Below, one piece after another: positions 24,794 to 34,619 of a DNA stretch of 64,000 nucleotides. This stretch comes from Devosia sp. Root413D1. Its GTDB lineage: Bacteria; Pseudomonadota; Alphaproteobacteria; Rhizobiales; Devosiaceae. The stretch spans positions 295,113 to 359,112 of the forward strand of contig NZ_LMEA01000013.1 in NCBI RefSeq assembly GCF_001425235.1, written 5' to 3'. Positions within the stretch are counted from its first letter, which is position 1. The number at the start of each line of letters is the position of its first letter. The notes beneath the pieces were generated by a model. It did not search any database, had not been told where the DNA came from, and saw only the letters and a program-made list of their open reading frames with translations. The translations under genes and the position numbers were made by a program.

Positions 24794-25297
24794 ATGCGTA
24801 CCATCAGCATTCTTTCCGTTCTCCTCTCGCTAGGCCTGATGACGACCGTGCCGGCCGCCGCCGCCCCGAACGAGGTCGCGCCCGATCTCGGCGCCTATGT
24901 CGGCAAGTATGTCTTCGACAAAGTCGAGGGCGTGAGCTTTCTCGAGCATCCCCTGGTGCGCGCCGCGATCGAGGCTGCCGCACCAGCGGGCCCGGTGCGC
25001 GACCAGGTGTATGTCACCGATGCGGTCACCACGCCTGTCATCAAGGTGGGGCAGCGGCTTTATGTCCGCAGTTACGACCCGGCCAGCGGTGGCGACGTCA
25101 ACTGGGGCATCCTGATCGCCCTCGATGGCAGCAAGGCTGCACTCTGCTATTCGGAGGGTGTCGAGCCGGATGTGCGTGGCGCCGACTGGTATGCCGAAGG
25201 CGAGAAGGCCTTCACCCTCTTTCTCATGTGCCCGTCCGAAGCCGGAGAGATCGAGCAAACCCTCGGTGATTGGCCGATCGGCCCCATCCCGGGCTGA
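24794..25297 (+). CDS. Small secreted protein of unknown function
   Basis: A 167-residue protein with a Sec signal peptide (MRTISILSVLLSLGLMTTVPAAAA). CGGAGT lies just before the ATG, which decides this start over a much longer frame. The mature part is mixed alpha/beta with two Cys (KAALCYSE, LFLMCPSE) and ends in Gly/Pro-rich DWPIGPIPG. I do not recognise the family. It is the only plus-strand member of the patch. Confidence 0.72.
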   Translation: MRTISILSVLLSLGLMTTVPAAAAPNEVAPDLGAYVGKYVFDKVEGVSFLEHPLVRAAIEAAAPAGPVRDQVYVTDAVTTPVIKVGQRLYVRSYDPASGGDVNWGILIALDGSKAALCYSEGVEPDVRGADWYAEGEKAFTLFLMCPSEAGEIEQTLGDWPIGPIPG

Positions 25298-25362
25298 CCG
25301 CCACAGGCGTCGTCGTCGCAGCCCGGCGTCTGTGTCCGACGCATGCGACGCACCGCGGCGGC

Positions 25363-25770
25363 TCATTGATAGCTCCACTCGATGACGGCCAGATCCGATT
25401 GGCCGCCGGGCAGCTCCCAGCGCGCGTAATCGCCATAGGTGACGACCTGCACCTTCCTGCCGGACGGCTCGTGGACGAAGTACATGCTGCAATAGCCGTC
25501 GCCCGAACAGGATTCGAGCTCGGGCAGCTGCCGGCAGATATTGGTGTCGTCTTTCGGGCCGCCAGGACGGCCGTAGACATTGGCATCGCATTGCGGGTCG
25601 ACGAGTGGTGTCCACGTCGCGCCGAGTATGGCGGTGCGGAACTGCAGGTAGTTCATCTGCTCGTCGACGATGCCGTCGAGCTGTCCCGTTTCGACCGCCT
25701 GGGCGGCGACCGCGCTTGTCACGGCAAGCCCGAACAGGACGACGTATTGGAACGGACGAAAACGCTTCAT
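25363..25770 (-). CDS. Small secreted Cys-containing protein of unknown function
   Basis: A 135-residue protein with a signal peptide (MKRFRPFQYVVLFGLAVTSAVAAQA). The mature part has four Cys (DPQCDAN, NICRQL, ESCSGD, GYCSMYF) suggesting two disulfides, and aromatic-rich C-terminal strands (QVVTYGDYARWELPGG). No family recognised. It ends and begins in short gaps to its secreted neighbours and probably belongs to one minus-strand unit with the next two genes. Confidence 0.72.
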   Translation of the reverse strand: MKRFRPFQYVVLFGLAVTSAVAAQAVETGQLDGIVDEQMNYLQFRTAILGATWTPLVDPQCDANVYGRPGGPKDDTNICRQLPELESCSGDGYCSMYFVHEPSGRKVQVVTYGDYARWELPGGQSDLAVIEWSYQ

Positions 25771-25792
25771 TGCATGCTTCTCCTTGGCGGCG

Positions 25793-26266
25793 TCAGCCGC
25801 GTGACCCCTTCGCCAGGGCCCATTCCCGCACCATGTCGCTCGCCCGGCCCAGCCACGTCCGGGCAGCGTCGGGCTGACGAAAATTGCAGCCGAAATCGAA
25901 ACGCAGCGAGCTTGTCCGATCGCCGCGTTGCCAGCTCAGCGCTCCCGTCCCCTGGTCCGTTACCGCTCCCTCACAGGGCAGTTCGCGCAGCGCCTCGAGC
26001 GGCTGCAGTATCGCGCGGATGCGCGCAAAACCTTCTGGTCCGGCGTTGAACTGGCCTTCCGCCTCGATCCGGACAGTCGTGCGGTAAGACCCCCGCCCCG
26101 AACGATCGATCGACCATTCGGTACGACCGCCGCTCCAACCATTGCCGGTGCCGACATACGAGATCCGCTCAGGCGTAACCGCAGGCGAGGAGTCTCGAGA
26201 CGTCTCTTGAAAACCGTTCGTGCCGGCCAACGTCACTGCGAGCAAGAATGCGAGAGACCGACTCAT
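25793..26266 (-). CDS. Small secreted protein of unknown function
   Basis: A 157-residue protein with an N-terminal signal (MSRSLAFLLAVTLAGTNG). ATG 26266 gives a clean signal peptide; a longer frame upstream is an out-of-register copy of the preceding gene and was rejected. The mature part has strands RISYVGTGNGWSGGRTEWSI and GSYRTTVRIEAEG, two Cys (LPCEGA, FGCNFR) and a helical end. It starts 10 bases after the DUF4189-like gene, so the two are probably co-transcribed. Function unknown. Confidence 0.7.
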   Translation of the reverse strand: MSRSLAFLLAVTLAGTNGFQETSRDSSPAVTPERISYVGTGNGWSGGRTEWSIDRSGRGSYRTTVRIEAEGQFNAGPEGFARIRAILQPLEALRELPCEGAVTDQGTGALSWQRGDRTSSLRFDFGCNFRQPDAARTWLGRASDMVREWALAKGSRG

Positions 26267-26276
26267 TGACCCGCGC

Positions 26277-27218
26277 CTAGCGCGTCGTCTTGCCTGTATC
26301 GAAATCGTGCACGAACAGCCCCGCCTTGCGGCTGTCGAACAGCGCCTGCAGATCGCAGGTCGCGCTCTGCTGCTTCTTGCAGTTCGTCTGCGCCGCTTGC
26401 TTGGCGCGCCGGGCCGACGTCTCGGTGGTCGCGCTGTCGTTGTTGCCGCCCAGGCGATACGCCTGGATGAAGCCATTGCCGGTCAGCGCGTTGGTTTCGC
26501 ACCGCCGCGACGTGTCGGCGCTGCACGCCTCGATCGCCGCGGCGCTCGCGGCATCGGCGCTGCGGTAGCCGCTCGCGACGTAGAGTTTGGCGTTGTAGCC
26601 GTCGTCGGCACCACCGGCGACCCATGCGGACGCGGCGAAATACTTGCGAGCCTTGGCGCCAGGGAAACGCTGGTTGGTGCTGGCGCGGATCGTCGCAAAG
26701 ACCTCGCACGGCAACAGCTGCTTGGCCGAGCATTCGGCCATCACCTGATCACGATCGGCGCCGCCCTCACCAAGCCAGCCCCTGTAGAAATATCCCTCCT
26801 TATCGCGGATGATCGCGATCGATGAATTCGACCAGGTGCCGGCCGACGTACAGCCGCCGCCCATCACCCTGTTGCACGCATCGAGCGCGCCTTGCTCGCC
26901 GATATTGTTCGCGCCGCTGTAATTGCCGTCGACCCAGACATCGGCGGCGTCGACATGCCAGGCGATCGCCGCAAAGCTGCCATCGCTGGGCGCCTCGGGT
27001 TGCTCCGGGGCTGCGCCGCTGTCATCGCGAGCACATATCGGCGTCGGGGCGACACCGGGGCCATTGGGAGCCATCCCCACCAGCCGCTCCCCCGGCCCGG
27101 GGCCGTTGCAGGGATAATGCTGCGCCTGCGCCGACGCCGGCGACAGGCACCAGACAATTGCGATCAGCAGCATTTGCCCAACCCAGCGCAGATCGCCGAA
27201 ACGCTTCATCATGTTCAT
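26277..27218 (-). CDS. Secreted DUF4189-like protein with two repeats
   Basis: A 313-residue exported protein with a signal peptide ending near residue 33 (PASAQAQ). Two copies of a DUF4189-type module follow: FAAIAWHVDAADVW...DACNRVMGGGC near 82-140 and KYFAASAWVAGG...IEACSADTSRRCE near 190-250. The Cys-rich pattern implies disulfides in the periplasm or outside. A Lys/Gln-rich Cys-containing tail ends with HDFDTGKTTR. DUF4189 has no settled function. It is divergent from the LytS-type kinase, sharing a 148-base promoter region. Confidence 0.75.
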   Translation of the reverse strand: MNMMKRFGDLRWVGQMLLIAIVWCLSPASAQAQHYPCNGPGPGERLVGMAPNGPGVAPTPICARDDSGAAPEQPEAPSDGSFAAIAWHVDAADVWVDGNYSGANNIGEQGALDACNRVMGGGCTSAGTWSNSSIAIIRDKEGYFYRGWLGEGGADRDQVMAECSAKQLLPCEVFATIRASTNQRFPGAKARKYFAASAWVAGGADDGYNAKLYVASGYRSADAASAAAIEACSADTSRRCETNALTGNGFIQAYRLGGNNDSATTETSARRAKQAAQTNCKKQQSATCDLQALFDSRKAGLFVHDFDTGKTTR

Positions 27219-27366
27219 CCTGTGGTGTTGAGATAACAGGCGATCATCGGATCACCCGTCCCGAAAGAAGATTTCGGCGACCGGCTGCGATCCCGCCCTC
27301 AGTGGCGCGAGAAATCTGCGAACGGCTTCTAATCGCCACGAGCGGCACTCGACTCGACGCGGCAAT

Positions 27367-28473
27367 ATGCAAATAAGTCATGCGATGAGTGCCGATGGCC
27401 AAAGCGCCTTGACCGAAGACGCAGATGCGCGGATCGAGCTGCGCCGGATGACCCGACAGCTCGGGGTGGTCTACTGGGCCTCGGTCTTCCTGATCGCCAG
27501 CCTGCTCTGGCACTTTGTCGGTGTCGACGCATGGGTATCGGCGCCGGGAAAGCTGGTCTGGATCACCGCCAGCATCGTCATCACCTTCGCCATTTCGGCG
27601 CTGCTGCTGCGCTGGCGCAATTTGTCCTTCCTGCACAAGGCCATCCTGTGCTTCGTGCTCACGCTGCTCTGCTCACCGTTCTCCGCGAGCATCGATTTCC
27701 TCATCGCCTCCTGGTACTTGTGGCCGCAGAAGCCGGCTTTCACGCCGCGCGATTTCGTCTACAGCCTGATCGAAAACAGCTCGTTCCTGTTTGGCTGGGC
27801 GTGCCTCTATGTGGCGATGCTCTACAGTCACGAAGTGCGCCAGCAGGAGCAGCGGCTTGCGGCAATCCGGGAAGAGGCGCTCAAAGCGCAGATGCGGGCG
27901 CTGCGCTATCAGATCAATCCGCATTTCCTGTTCAATACCTTCAACTCCATTGCGGCATTGATCGAAGAAGGCATGCCGAACGAAGCCAAGCGGATGGTCG
28001 TCGTCCTGTCGGAATTTCTGCGGACGACGTTGACCCTCGATCCATTGAGCGATGTTCGCCTGGATCGGGAACTGGCGCTGCAGCAGGACTATCTGGCGAT
28101 CGAACGCGAACGCTTTTCCGATCGGCTGAATTTCGCAGTGGATGTGCCCATCGAATTGAACGGCGCGCTCGTACCCAGCCTGATCCTGCAACCTCTGGTC
28201 GAGAACGCCATCAAGCACGGCGTGGGGCAGGCGAGCGCGCCGATGTTGATTCGCATCGAAGCCGCGGCGGTGAATGAAGACCTCAGGTTGGTGGTCACCA
28301 ACGATGTGGCACCCGATCGCGCAACGACGGAACCTCCCTCGACGGGGATCGGGCTGGCCAATGTCAGCGAACGGCTTGCCGCCCGGTTCGGCGCCCGAGG
28401 GCGATGCACTGCAGGCTATGACGGTCAGGGGAAGTGGGAGGCGGTCGTCGAGCTGCCGCTACGTTACGAATGA
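27367..28473 (+). CDS. LytS/YehU-type membrane sensor histidine kinase
   Basis: A 368-residue kinase with four predicted spans in residues about 30-150, a short coiled coil (YSHEVRQQEQRLAAIREEAL), the His_kinase box ALRYQINPHFLFNTFNSIAAL whose His is the phosphoacceptor, and an HATPase module with the N-box LQPLVENAIKHGV and a GIGLANVSERLAARFG lid. There is no large sensor domain, so it probably senses membrane state or a ligand within the bilayer. Its stop overlaps the response-regulator ATG. Confidence 0.92.
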   Translation: MQISHAMSADGQSALTEDADARIELRRMTRQLGVVYWASVFLIASLLWHFVGVDAWVSAPGKLVWITASIVITFAISALLLRWRNLSFLHKAILCFVLTLLCSPFSASIDFLIASWYLWPQKPAFTPRDFVYSLIENSSFLFGWACLYVAMLYSHEVRQQEQRLAAIREEALKAQMRALRYQINPHFLFNTFNSIAALIEEGMPNEAKRMVVVLSEFLRTTLTLDPLSDVRLDRELALQQDYLAIERERFSDRLNFAVDVPIELNGALVPSLILQPLVENAIKHGVGQASAPMLIRIEAAAVNEDLRLVVTNDVAPDRATTEPPSTGIGLANVSERLAARFGARGRCTAGYDGQGKWEAVVELPLRYE

Positions 28474-29264
28474 GTGGATTTTCGGTGCTGATTATCGACG
28501 ACGAGCCACTCGCACGCGGCCGGATCCGGCGTGCCCTGGCGGCAATGCCGGACGTCTATGTCGCGGGCGAAGCGGCCAATCTCGCCGAGGCCGGCATGCT
28601 GATCGAGCGATTGCGCCCCGATGTCATCACGCTCGATATTCAGCTGCCGGGCGGCACCGGCTTCGACCTGCTGGAGCGGCTTGGTCCGGCGGCGCCGGCA
28701 ACGATATTCGTGACCGCCTTCGACCATCAGGCCCAGCGTGCCTTCGACGCGCATGCCATCGATTATGTAACCAAGCCGCTCGAACCGGCGCGTTTGCAGC
28801 TGGCGGTCGCGCGGGCCTGCGCCCGGCTGCGGGCCAGCTCAAACGAGGAGCGGGTCGGCGAGCTTCAGGAAGTGATCAGGGCCCTGCGGCACGCACTGCA
28901 GCAGACCGAAGGTGCCGGGCCGGATTTCTGGGTGCGCTCGCGCGGCGATTATCGGCGCCTTGCCTTGCACAACGTCACGCACATCGTTGCCGAGCGCGAC
29001 TATGTCCGCATCTTCAGCGACGGGGAAAGCCACCTGCATCAAGAGAGCCTGACATCGCTGGAACGGCGGCTGCCGCCGAGGATCTTCGTGCGCGTGCATC
29101 GCGGTGCGATCATCCGCAGGGATGCCATCGTTCGCCTGCGGACCGCGCAGTTCTCGCGGTTGATCGTGGAACTGGTCGGCGGCAGCGAAATCCGTGTCGG
29201 GCGAACCTACGCGGCCAAGATGCGCGCTGAACTGGCGCGCGGCATAATGCCGGATACGCGCTGA
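28470..29264 (+). CDS. LytTR-family response regulator
   Basis: A 264-residue regulator. The receiver domain (residues about 4-120) has the acidic pair IIDDEP, the phospho-acceptor Asp56 in VITLDIQLPGG, the switch Thr in IFVTAF and the Lys in YVTKPLEP. The C-terminal LytTR DNA-binding domain (about 155-260) has the family pattern DYVRIFSDGESHLHQESL, RVHRGAIIRRDAI. The ATGA overlap with the kinase makes the pair a single unit. Targets are unknown; the adjacent secreted-protein genes are natural candidates. Confidence 0.92.
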   Translation: MSGFSVLIIDDEPLARGRIRRALAAMPDVYVAGEAANLAEAGMLIERLRPDVITLDIQLPGGTGFDLLERLGPAAPATIFVTAFDHQAQRAFDAHAIDYVTKPLEPARLQLAVARACARLRASSNEERVGELQEVIRALRHALQQTEGAGPDFWVRSRGDYRRLALHNVTHIVAERDYVRIFSDGESHLHQESLTSLERRLPPRIFVRVHRGAIIRRDAIVRLRTAQFSRLIVELVGGSEIRVGRTYAAKMRAELARGIMPDTR

Positions 29265-29309
29265 AGCAAAGGAGGCGTAGCGCCAGACGTCGGTCGCCGA
29301 TGGCTGGTA

Positions 29310-30263
29310 CTAGGGGGCCTCCATGATTTCGGGCACCAGCGAACGGGCCGCCTGGCGCAGTTGCTCGGTCCAGCCCTCGTCGATCCAGCGATAGGGGCGG
29401 CGGAGCCGCGTGCCGACCGGGGCCCAGTTCCCGACGGCAGCCAGCAGCTTGTCGAGCGCGGCGTTGGAGTAGCCATGGTCGCGGCGGAACGGGACGATGT
29501 GATCCTCCATGAAGCTGCAGAGGCGGCGTTCGATATCGCGGGCCGCCTCCGGGTCGGTGAGCATCAGCTCCGTCCAGCGCTGAGCGCCCGAGGGGCTCAG
29601 GCAGGCGACGTTGGAGAAGGCGCCGGCGGCGACACCTTCGCGCACGCCGGTCGCGAGGTGGTGGCCGGGCACGTAAAGGGCCCAGTCGGCGAGGTGCTGC
29701 CGAGCCTCGGCGTACCAGTCTGCGTCGCCGTCACCAAGCTTGACGCCGACCACTTGCGGGACCTGCTCGAGGATGGCGGCCAGTTCCGCTGGCCCCAGCA
29801 CGCGCTTGGCGTGTGGCGGGTTGTAGAGGATGAGCGGGATGGCGCCGGCCGCCTCGGCAGCCATCACGAGAAAGTCGACGGCCTCGGCGTTCGACAGCGG
29901 CCACCAGTCGGGCAGGATCACCTGGATGCCATCCGGCGCCAGCGCCGCAGCCCGCCGCACCCGGTCAAGCGCCAGGCGCGGGTCGGGCTGGCATGCGCCG
30001 ATGACGAAGGGCATGCCGGCGGCCCTGCAGCTTTGCGCCAGCAGCTGCTGGATGGCATCGAACTCCGCTTCCGTCTGGTTGTGGAACTCGCCCGCCGTGC
30101 CGTTGGAGTAGATCCCGTCGACCTCGGCGGCGATCAAGACGTCGATCTCTGTGCTGAGGCGCACGAAATCGATGCTGTCGTCGCTGTCGATCGGCAGCAG
30201 CAAGGTCGCCCAGTTGCCGCGAATTTTGCCCCAAGGCGCGTCACGCCGTTCCAGCTTGTTCAT
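29310..30263 (-). CDS. Dihydrodipicolinate synthase/N-acetylneuraminate lyase-family aldolase
   Basis: A 317-residue TIM-barrel aldolase. Family positions are GTAGE (pyruvate-binding loop), the catalytic Tyr in LILYNPPH and the Schiff-base Lys in VVGVKLGDGD. It lacks other DapA features, so it probably condenses or cleaves a 2-oxo-acid substrate in catabolism, not lysine synthesis. ATG 30263 was preferred over a GTG nine bases upstream. It is divergent from the GntR regulator and is likely one of its targets. Confidence 0.85.
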   Translation of the reverse strand: MNKLERRDAPWGKIRGNWATLLLPIDSDDSIDFVRLSTEIDVLIAAEVDGIYSNGTAGEFHNQTEAEFDAIQQLLAQSCRAAGMPFVIGACQPDPRLALDRVRRAAALAPDGIQVILPDWWPLSNAEAVDFLVMAAEAAGAIPLILYNPPHAKRVLGPAELAAILEQVPQVVGVKLGDGDADWYAEARQHLADWALYVPGHHLATGVREGVAAGAFSNVACLSPSGAQRWTELMLTDPEAARDIERRLCSFMEDHIVPFRRDHGYSNAALDKLLAAVGNWAPVGTRLRRPYRWIDEGWTEQLRQAARSLVPEIMEAP

Positions 30264-30272
30264 CGTCGCCAC

Positions 30273-30354
30273 TCATAGGACATCCAATATGTCTTGATGG
30301 ATATCCTACAAGTTGATATCAAGCAATCAACGAAGACGGGATTGACCAGCCACC
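30273..30354. promoter_or_regulatory. Divergent operator region with two palindromes
   Basis: Between the aldolase and the GntR gene lie TTGATATCAA (30313-30322), a perfect 10-base palindrome, and AGGACATCC...GGATATCCT, an inverted repeat with one mismatch. The segment is A+T-rich. FadR/GntR-type regulators bind short palindromes of this kind, so it is a good candidate operator for autoregulation and control of both transcripts. Confidence 0.45.
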
Positions 30355-31074
30355 ATGATCGAAACGAAGTCGCTGCAGCCGCTGACCAAGCCACAAACGC
30401 TGCACGCCTCGGTGCAGGAGAGCCTCAAGGCCTATATCGACGAGAACCGGCTGCGCGGTGGCGACCCGCTTCCCCCCGAGAGCTTCCTCGCCCAGCAGCT
30501 GGCGGTCAGCCGCAACTCGGTGCGCGAGGCGATCAAGGCGCTGGAATCGGTCGGCATCCTCGAGACGCGGCGCGGTATCGGGGTGTTTGTCAGGGCCTTC
30601 TCGTTCGACCCGCTGCTCGAGCACCTCGCCTATGGCTTACGAGGCTCGCTGCGCGAAGTCGGCGAACTCGTCGAGATCCGACGCGTGCTCGAAGTGGCGC
30701 TGATCGAGAAGACGGTCGAGATGATCGGCGAGGACGACCTCGCCGAGCTGCGGGCGGTGACCGATCGGATGCGCGTTCGGGCCGAGCACCACGAAAGCTT
30801 CGCCGACGAAGACAAGGCTTTCCATCTGCTGTTGTTCCGCTGCCAGGGCAACCAGATGCTGAGCAAGCTGATCGATGTGTTCTGGCTGGCCTTCTACAAG
30901 GCCTCGGACTTCGTCAACCTCGACAATCCCAACCCGCTCGCCACCTGGAAGGACCACCACGACATCGTCGAGGCGGTGGCAGCCCGGGACGTCGAGGCGG
31001 CGCGGGCGCGGCTCGATCACCACTATCACGGCATTCTGGGGGTCATCGCCAAGAACGGCGAGACCGCTCGTTAG
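30355..31074 (+). CDS. GntR-family regulator, FadR/FCD subfamily
   Basis: A 239-residue regulator. The winged helix (residues about 15-75) has LPPESFLAQQLAVSRNSVREAIKALESVGILETRRGIGVFV. The all-helical FCD effector domain (about 85-230) has the Asp and His positions that bind a metal and a carboxylate ligand, including RCQGNQML and DHHDIVEAVAARD. It is transcribed towards the peptide-type ABC genes 25 bases away. FCD regulators usually respond to sugar acids or hydroxy acids, which fits the two aldolases here. Confidence 0.92.
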   Translation: MIETKSLQPLTKPQTLHASVQESLKAYIDENRLRGGDPLPPESFLAQQLAVSRNSVREAIKALESVGILETRRGIGVFVRAFSFDPLLEHLAYGLRGSLREVGELVEIRRVLEVALIEKTVEMIGEDDLAELRAVTDRMRVRAEHHESFADEDKAFHLLLFRCQGNQMLSKLIDVFWLAFYKASDFVNLDNPNPLATWKDHHDIVEAVAARDVEAARARLDHHYHGILGVIAKNGETAR

Positions 31075-31099
31075 AATAGGGACAACTGGGAGGACGACC

Positions 31100-32689
31100 A
31101 TGAGACTGAGGACTTTGAGGTCAGCACTCGTGCTGACGACGACACTGCTCGCCCCTATGCTGGCGCTGCCAGCCCTGGCAGAGACCGGCAAGACCATCAG
31201 CGGCGGCTTCGACGTCGGCCCGGGTGGTTTTCCGGGCAACTTCAATCCACTCGCCGCGACCGCCGGCCTCACCTGGCTCAGCGTCTATTATGAGCCGCTG
31301 GTCATCTACAACGCCGACCTGACGGCGATCGTCGGCGACCTGGCGGAGAGCTTCGAGATCAGCGCCGATCAGAAGACCTACAGCTTCAAGCTGACCAGCG
31401 AGAGCTGGCACGACGGCGAGGCCTTCACCTCGACTGATGTGAAATTCACGTTGGAGGCAGCCAAGAACGGTGACACCGGCAGTGTGTTCGCGGCGCGTCT
31501 CGGCGCCATCGAAAGCATCGCGACGCCTGATGACCGCACCGTGGTGCTGACGCTGAGCGCCCCCAATGCCGGGCTGCTCGATACGCTCACCAAGATCATG
31601 ATGCTGCCCGAGCATGCGCTGGGCAAAGTCCCGCCGGCCGATCTCGCCAAGAGCACCTGGTGGTCGACGACGCCGGTCGGCACCGGGGCCTTCAAGTTCG
31701 AAAAATACGTGACCGACCAGTATGTCGAGGTCGTCGCCGACGAGGACTACCGTGGCGGCAGGCCGGCCGTGGACAAGCTGATCAACCGCTATTTCGAGAA
31801 CTCGGCGGCCGCCGTCGCGGCGCTGCGCGCCGGGGAAATCCAGTTCACTTACGTCGAGGCAGATGACGTCGCGACCTTCAACGGCAATGACCAGTTCAAG
31901 GTGATCGAGGGTCCGAGCTTCGTCGTCAACTATGTCGGCTTCAACCAGGAGGTGCCGTTCTGGAAGGATCTCAAGGTTCGCCAGGCGGTGATGTACGCGA
32001 TCGACCGCAAGGCAATCATCGAGAGCCTCTACAACGGTGCGGCAACCGAAGCGAATTGCGGCTATGTCGCCGAACAGTTCGTGCCTGCCGGCATCGAGCC
32101 CTATGCCTACGACCCGGAGAAGGCCAAGGCACTGCTGGCCGAAGCGGGCTGGGCCGAGATCAATGGCGACAAGCCGATCACCATCCTGACCTACTACAAC
32201 AACCCGCTGTCGACGAACGTCCTCGCGGCGATCCAGGCCATGCTGGCGCAGGTCGGGATCAACATCGTGCCGCGCGCCGTGGACTCGCCGACCTACAACG
32301 CCACGGTGCTCGCCGCCGAACCAAACTTTGCCGACTTCCCGCTGATCTACGCCGGCCTGCAGGATGGGCCGGAGCCGTCCAACATCAATGTCGGCCTGAA
32401 CGAGACCATGATCCCGCCGGCCGGCACCAATGCGCTGCGCATACGCATGCCCGAGGTCAGTGCGGCCTTCGACGCGGCGCTCGGCGAGACCGATGCCACC
32501 AAGCGCGACGCCCGCTACCAGGCGGTCTGCCAGGCGATGAACGCCAACCTGCCCTGGGCCACCATGTGGGTCGCCAACCGCTATGGCGTCTCCTCAACCA
32601 GCCTCGAGCACTTCGTCTGGACCCCGGCCCCGGGCGGCGGTCCGTTCGATGCCGATCCCGAGAAGTGGGATCTGGGCAACGCTCAATAG
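31100..32689 (+). CDS. ABC transporter substrate-binding protein, peptide/opine family 5
   Basis: A 529-residue binding protein with a Sec signal peptide (cleavage near LPALAET, residue 27). The mature part has the SBP_bac_5 pattern: [58 protein letters not shown] and [23 protein letters not shown] lies before the ATG. Members bind oligopeptides, opines, nickel or glycosides. The aldolase genes suggest a sugar-acid or amino-acid conjugate. First structural gene of the importer operon. Confidence 0.92.
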   Translation: MRLRTLRSALVLTTTLLAPMLALPALAETGKTISGGFDVGPGGFPGNFNPLAATAGLTWLSVYYEPLVIYNADLTAIVGDLAESFEISADQKTYSFKLTSESWHDGEAFTSTDVKFTLEAAKNGDTGSVFAARLGAIESIATPDDRTVVLTLSAPNAGLLDTLTKIMMLPEHALGKVPPADLAKSTWWSTTPVGTGAFKFEKYVTDQYVEVVADEDYRGGRPAVDKLINRYFENSAAAVAALRAGEIQFTYVEADDVATFNGNDQFKVIEGPSFVVNYVGFNQEVPFWKDLKVRQAVMYAIDRKAIIESLYNGAATEANCGYVAEQFVPAGIEPYAYDPEKAKALLAEAGWAEINGDKPITILTYYNNPLSTNVLAAIQAMLAQVGINIVPRAVDSPTYNATVLAAEPNFADFPLIYAGLQDGPEPSNINVGLNETMIPPAGTNALRIRMPEVSAAFDAALGETDATKRDARYQAVCQAMNANLPWATMWVANRYGVSSTSLEHFVWTPAPGGGPFDADPEKWDLGNAQ

Positions 32690-32760
32690 CCGCGCACTCC
32701 CGACCTGACAGGAGGGCGGGTTCGCCTGCCCTCCACCCCGCAATCCGCGTGAACTTGCCC

Positions 32761-33720
32761 ATGCTCACCTTCACCCTGCGCCGCCTTGCGCTCGGCCTCC
32801 TGATGCTCATCGCGCTGAGCGTGCTGGTGTTCGTGCTGCTGCGCCTGGCGCCCGGCGATCCGATCGATGCCTATATCGATCCCAACGTCTCGGTGTCGCA
32901 GGCCGAAATGGCGGCGATCCGGGCCCGCCTCGGCCTCGACCAGCCGCTGCCGGTCCAGTACCTGGCATGGCTGGGAGCAGCAGCCACCGGCGATCTCGGC
33001 TACTCGATCCAGCGCAGCGGCGTCCGCGTGCTGGCACTGGTGTTCGAGCGCATCGGCCCGACGCTGCTGCTGATGGCCACCGGTTTAGTGCTCTCGATTG
33101 TTTTCGGCATCGCGACCGGCATCATCGGTGCGGTGCGCCGCAATTCGACAACCGATGTCGGGCTTTCTGTCGCCGCCTTCGTCGGCATCTCCAGCCCGGC
33201 ATTTCTCACCGCGCTGCTCGGGCTCTATGTCTTCTCGGTGCAGTTCCGCGTCGCGCCGTCGGGCGGCATGCTCACCCCCGGCGTACCGTTCTCCCTCGGC
33301 GATCTCCTCGCTCACCTGATCCTGCCAGCCGTCCTGCTGTCGATCGGCCAGGCTGCGCTGATCATGCGCTACATGCGCGCCTCGATGCTGGAAGTGCTGA
33401 ACCAGGATTACGTGCGCACGGCCCGCGCCAAAGGCGTCCGCGAGTTCTTCGTCATTGTGAAACACGCGCTGCGCAATGCGCTGCTGCCGGTGATCACGCT
33501 GATCGGCTCGACCATCGGCATGGCCATTGGCGGCGCTATCTTCATCGAGAGCGTCTTCAACTGGCCCGGCATGGGCCTGCTGATGGTCAATGCCGTCGAG
33601 ACCCGCGACTATCCGGTGATCATGGGCGCGACATTGGTGATCGGCGCCTGTGTCATCCTGGTCAACCTCGTCACCGACATCACCTACGCCGCGGTCGATC
33701 CGCGCATCCAGGTGGCGTGA
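32761..33720 (+). CDS. ABC transporter permease, DppB type
   Basis: A 319-residue permease. It starts with the family's [31 protein letters not shown] (long first span and periplasmic motif), has five or more spans, and the docking loop [36 protein letters not shown] 32761 fits the first span directly; an earlier in-frame GTG is possible. Only one base separates its stop from the DppC-type ATG. Confidence 0.9.
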   Translation: MLTFTLRRLALGLLMLIALSVLVFVLLRLAPGDPIDAYIDPNVSVSQAEMAAIRARLGLDQPLPVQYLAWLGAAATGDLGYSIQRSGVRVLALVFERIGPTLLLMATGLVLSIVFGIATGIIGAVRRNSTTDVGLSVAAFVGISSPAFLTALLGLYVFSVQFRVAPSGGMLTPGVPFSLGDLLAHLILPAVLLSIGQAALIMRYMRASMLEVLNQDYVRTARAKGVREFFVIVKHALRNALLPVITLIGSTIGMAIGGAIFIESVFNWPGMGLLMVNAVETRDYPVIMGATLVIGACVILVNLVTDITYAAVDPRIQVA

Positions 33721-33721
33721 G

Positions 33722-34597
33722 ATGGTTGCCATCGCTCTCCCCCGCAGCAATGGCCCGCTGGCCCGATCGCTGTCGCGTTTCGTCGGCAACGGCGCGGCAG
33801 TCGCCGGGCTGATGATCCTGTTGCCCGTACTCATCGCTGTGCTGACCTATGACCTCTGGTGGCCTCACGCCCCCAACGACATCGACCTGCGCGCCCTCAA
33901 CAAGGGGCCGAGCGCGGCGCATTGGTTCGGCACCGACGGCGTCGGCCGCGATGTGCTGGCAAGGCTGCTGCAGGGCGGGCGGATTTCCTTGCTTGTCGCC
34001 GGCGTCTCGGTTGCCATTTCGCTGGTCATCGGCTTCCTCGTCGGCGCGCTCGCCGCGTTTGGGGGTCGCATCACCGATGGTTCGACCATGCGGCTGGTCG
34101 ATCTGGCGATGACGCTGCCGCCCGTGATCCTGCTCCTGGTGCTCGCTTCGATCGCCGGTACCGGCATCGTGCCCACCATCTTCGTCATCTCGCTGCTGTC
34201 CTGGCCGGTGCTCTCACGCATGGTGCGGGCACGGCTGCTGGAGCTGCGCGAGCGTGATTTCGTCGTCGCCGCGCGCGGCATGGGAGCCAACCTCTGGCAC
34301 CTGCTGTTCAGGCATGGCCTGCCCAATTGCATCGACATCCTCGTCGTCTACGCCACGCTGCAGATTGCCAATGCCATCCTGCTCGAGGCTGGCCTGTCCT
34401 TCCTCGGCCTCGGCATCCCGCCGCCCGAAGCCAGCTGGGGGAACATGCTCAACGCCGCCCGCTCGACGGTCGTGCTTGAGCAGTATGTCTGGCAGTGGAT
34501 GTTCCCCGGCGCCGCCCTGGTGCTTGCGGTACTGGCCATCAACTTCATCGGCGATGGCCTGCGCGACGCGTTCGACCCCCGTTCCGACCTCAACTGA
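33722..34597 (+). CDS. ABC transporter permease, DppC type
   Basis: A 291-residue permease with the DppC hallmarks: a first span near residues 25-45, the [24 protein letters not shown] motif after it, and the docking loop [31 protein letters not shown]. The C-terminus [13 protein letters not shown] is standard for the family. It partners the DppB-type subunit. The next gene is an aldolase, not the ATPase, so the importer genes are interrupted by an enzyme of the pathway. Confidence 0.92.
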   Translation: MVAIALPRSNGPLARSLSRFVGNGAAVAGLMILLPVLIAVLTYDLWWPHAPNDIDLRALNKGPSAAHWFGTDGVGRDVLARLLQGGRISLLVAGVSVAISLVIGFLVGALAAFGGRITDGSTMRLVDLAMTLPPVILLLVLASIAGTGIVPTIFVISLLSWPVLSRMVRARLLELRERDFVVAARGMGANLWHLLFRHGLPNCIDILVVYATLQIANAILLEAGLSFLGLGIPPPEASWGNMLNAARSTVVLEQYVWQWMFPGAALVLAVLAINFIGDGLRDAFDPRSDLN

Positions 34598-34619
34598 TCC
34601 TCTTCGAGAAAGCCCACAA

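Noticed and set aside
27244..27636. A 130-codon minus-strand frame overlapping the kinase start
   Set aside because: Antisense to the kinase N-terminus and without features; the gap before it is better read as a divergent promoter.
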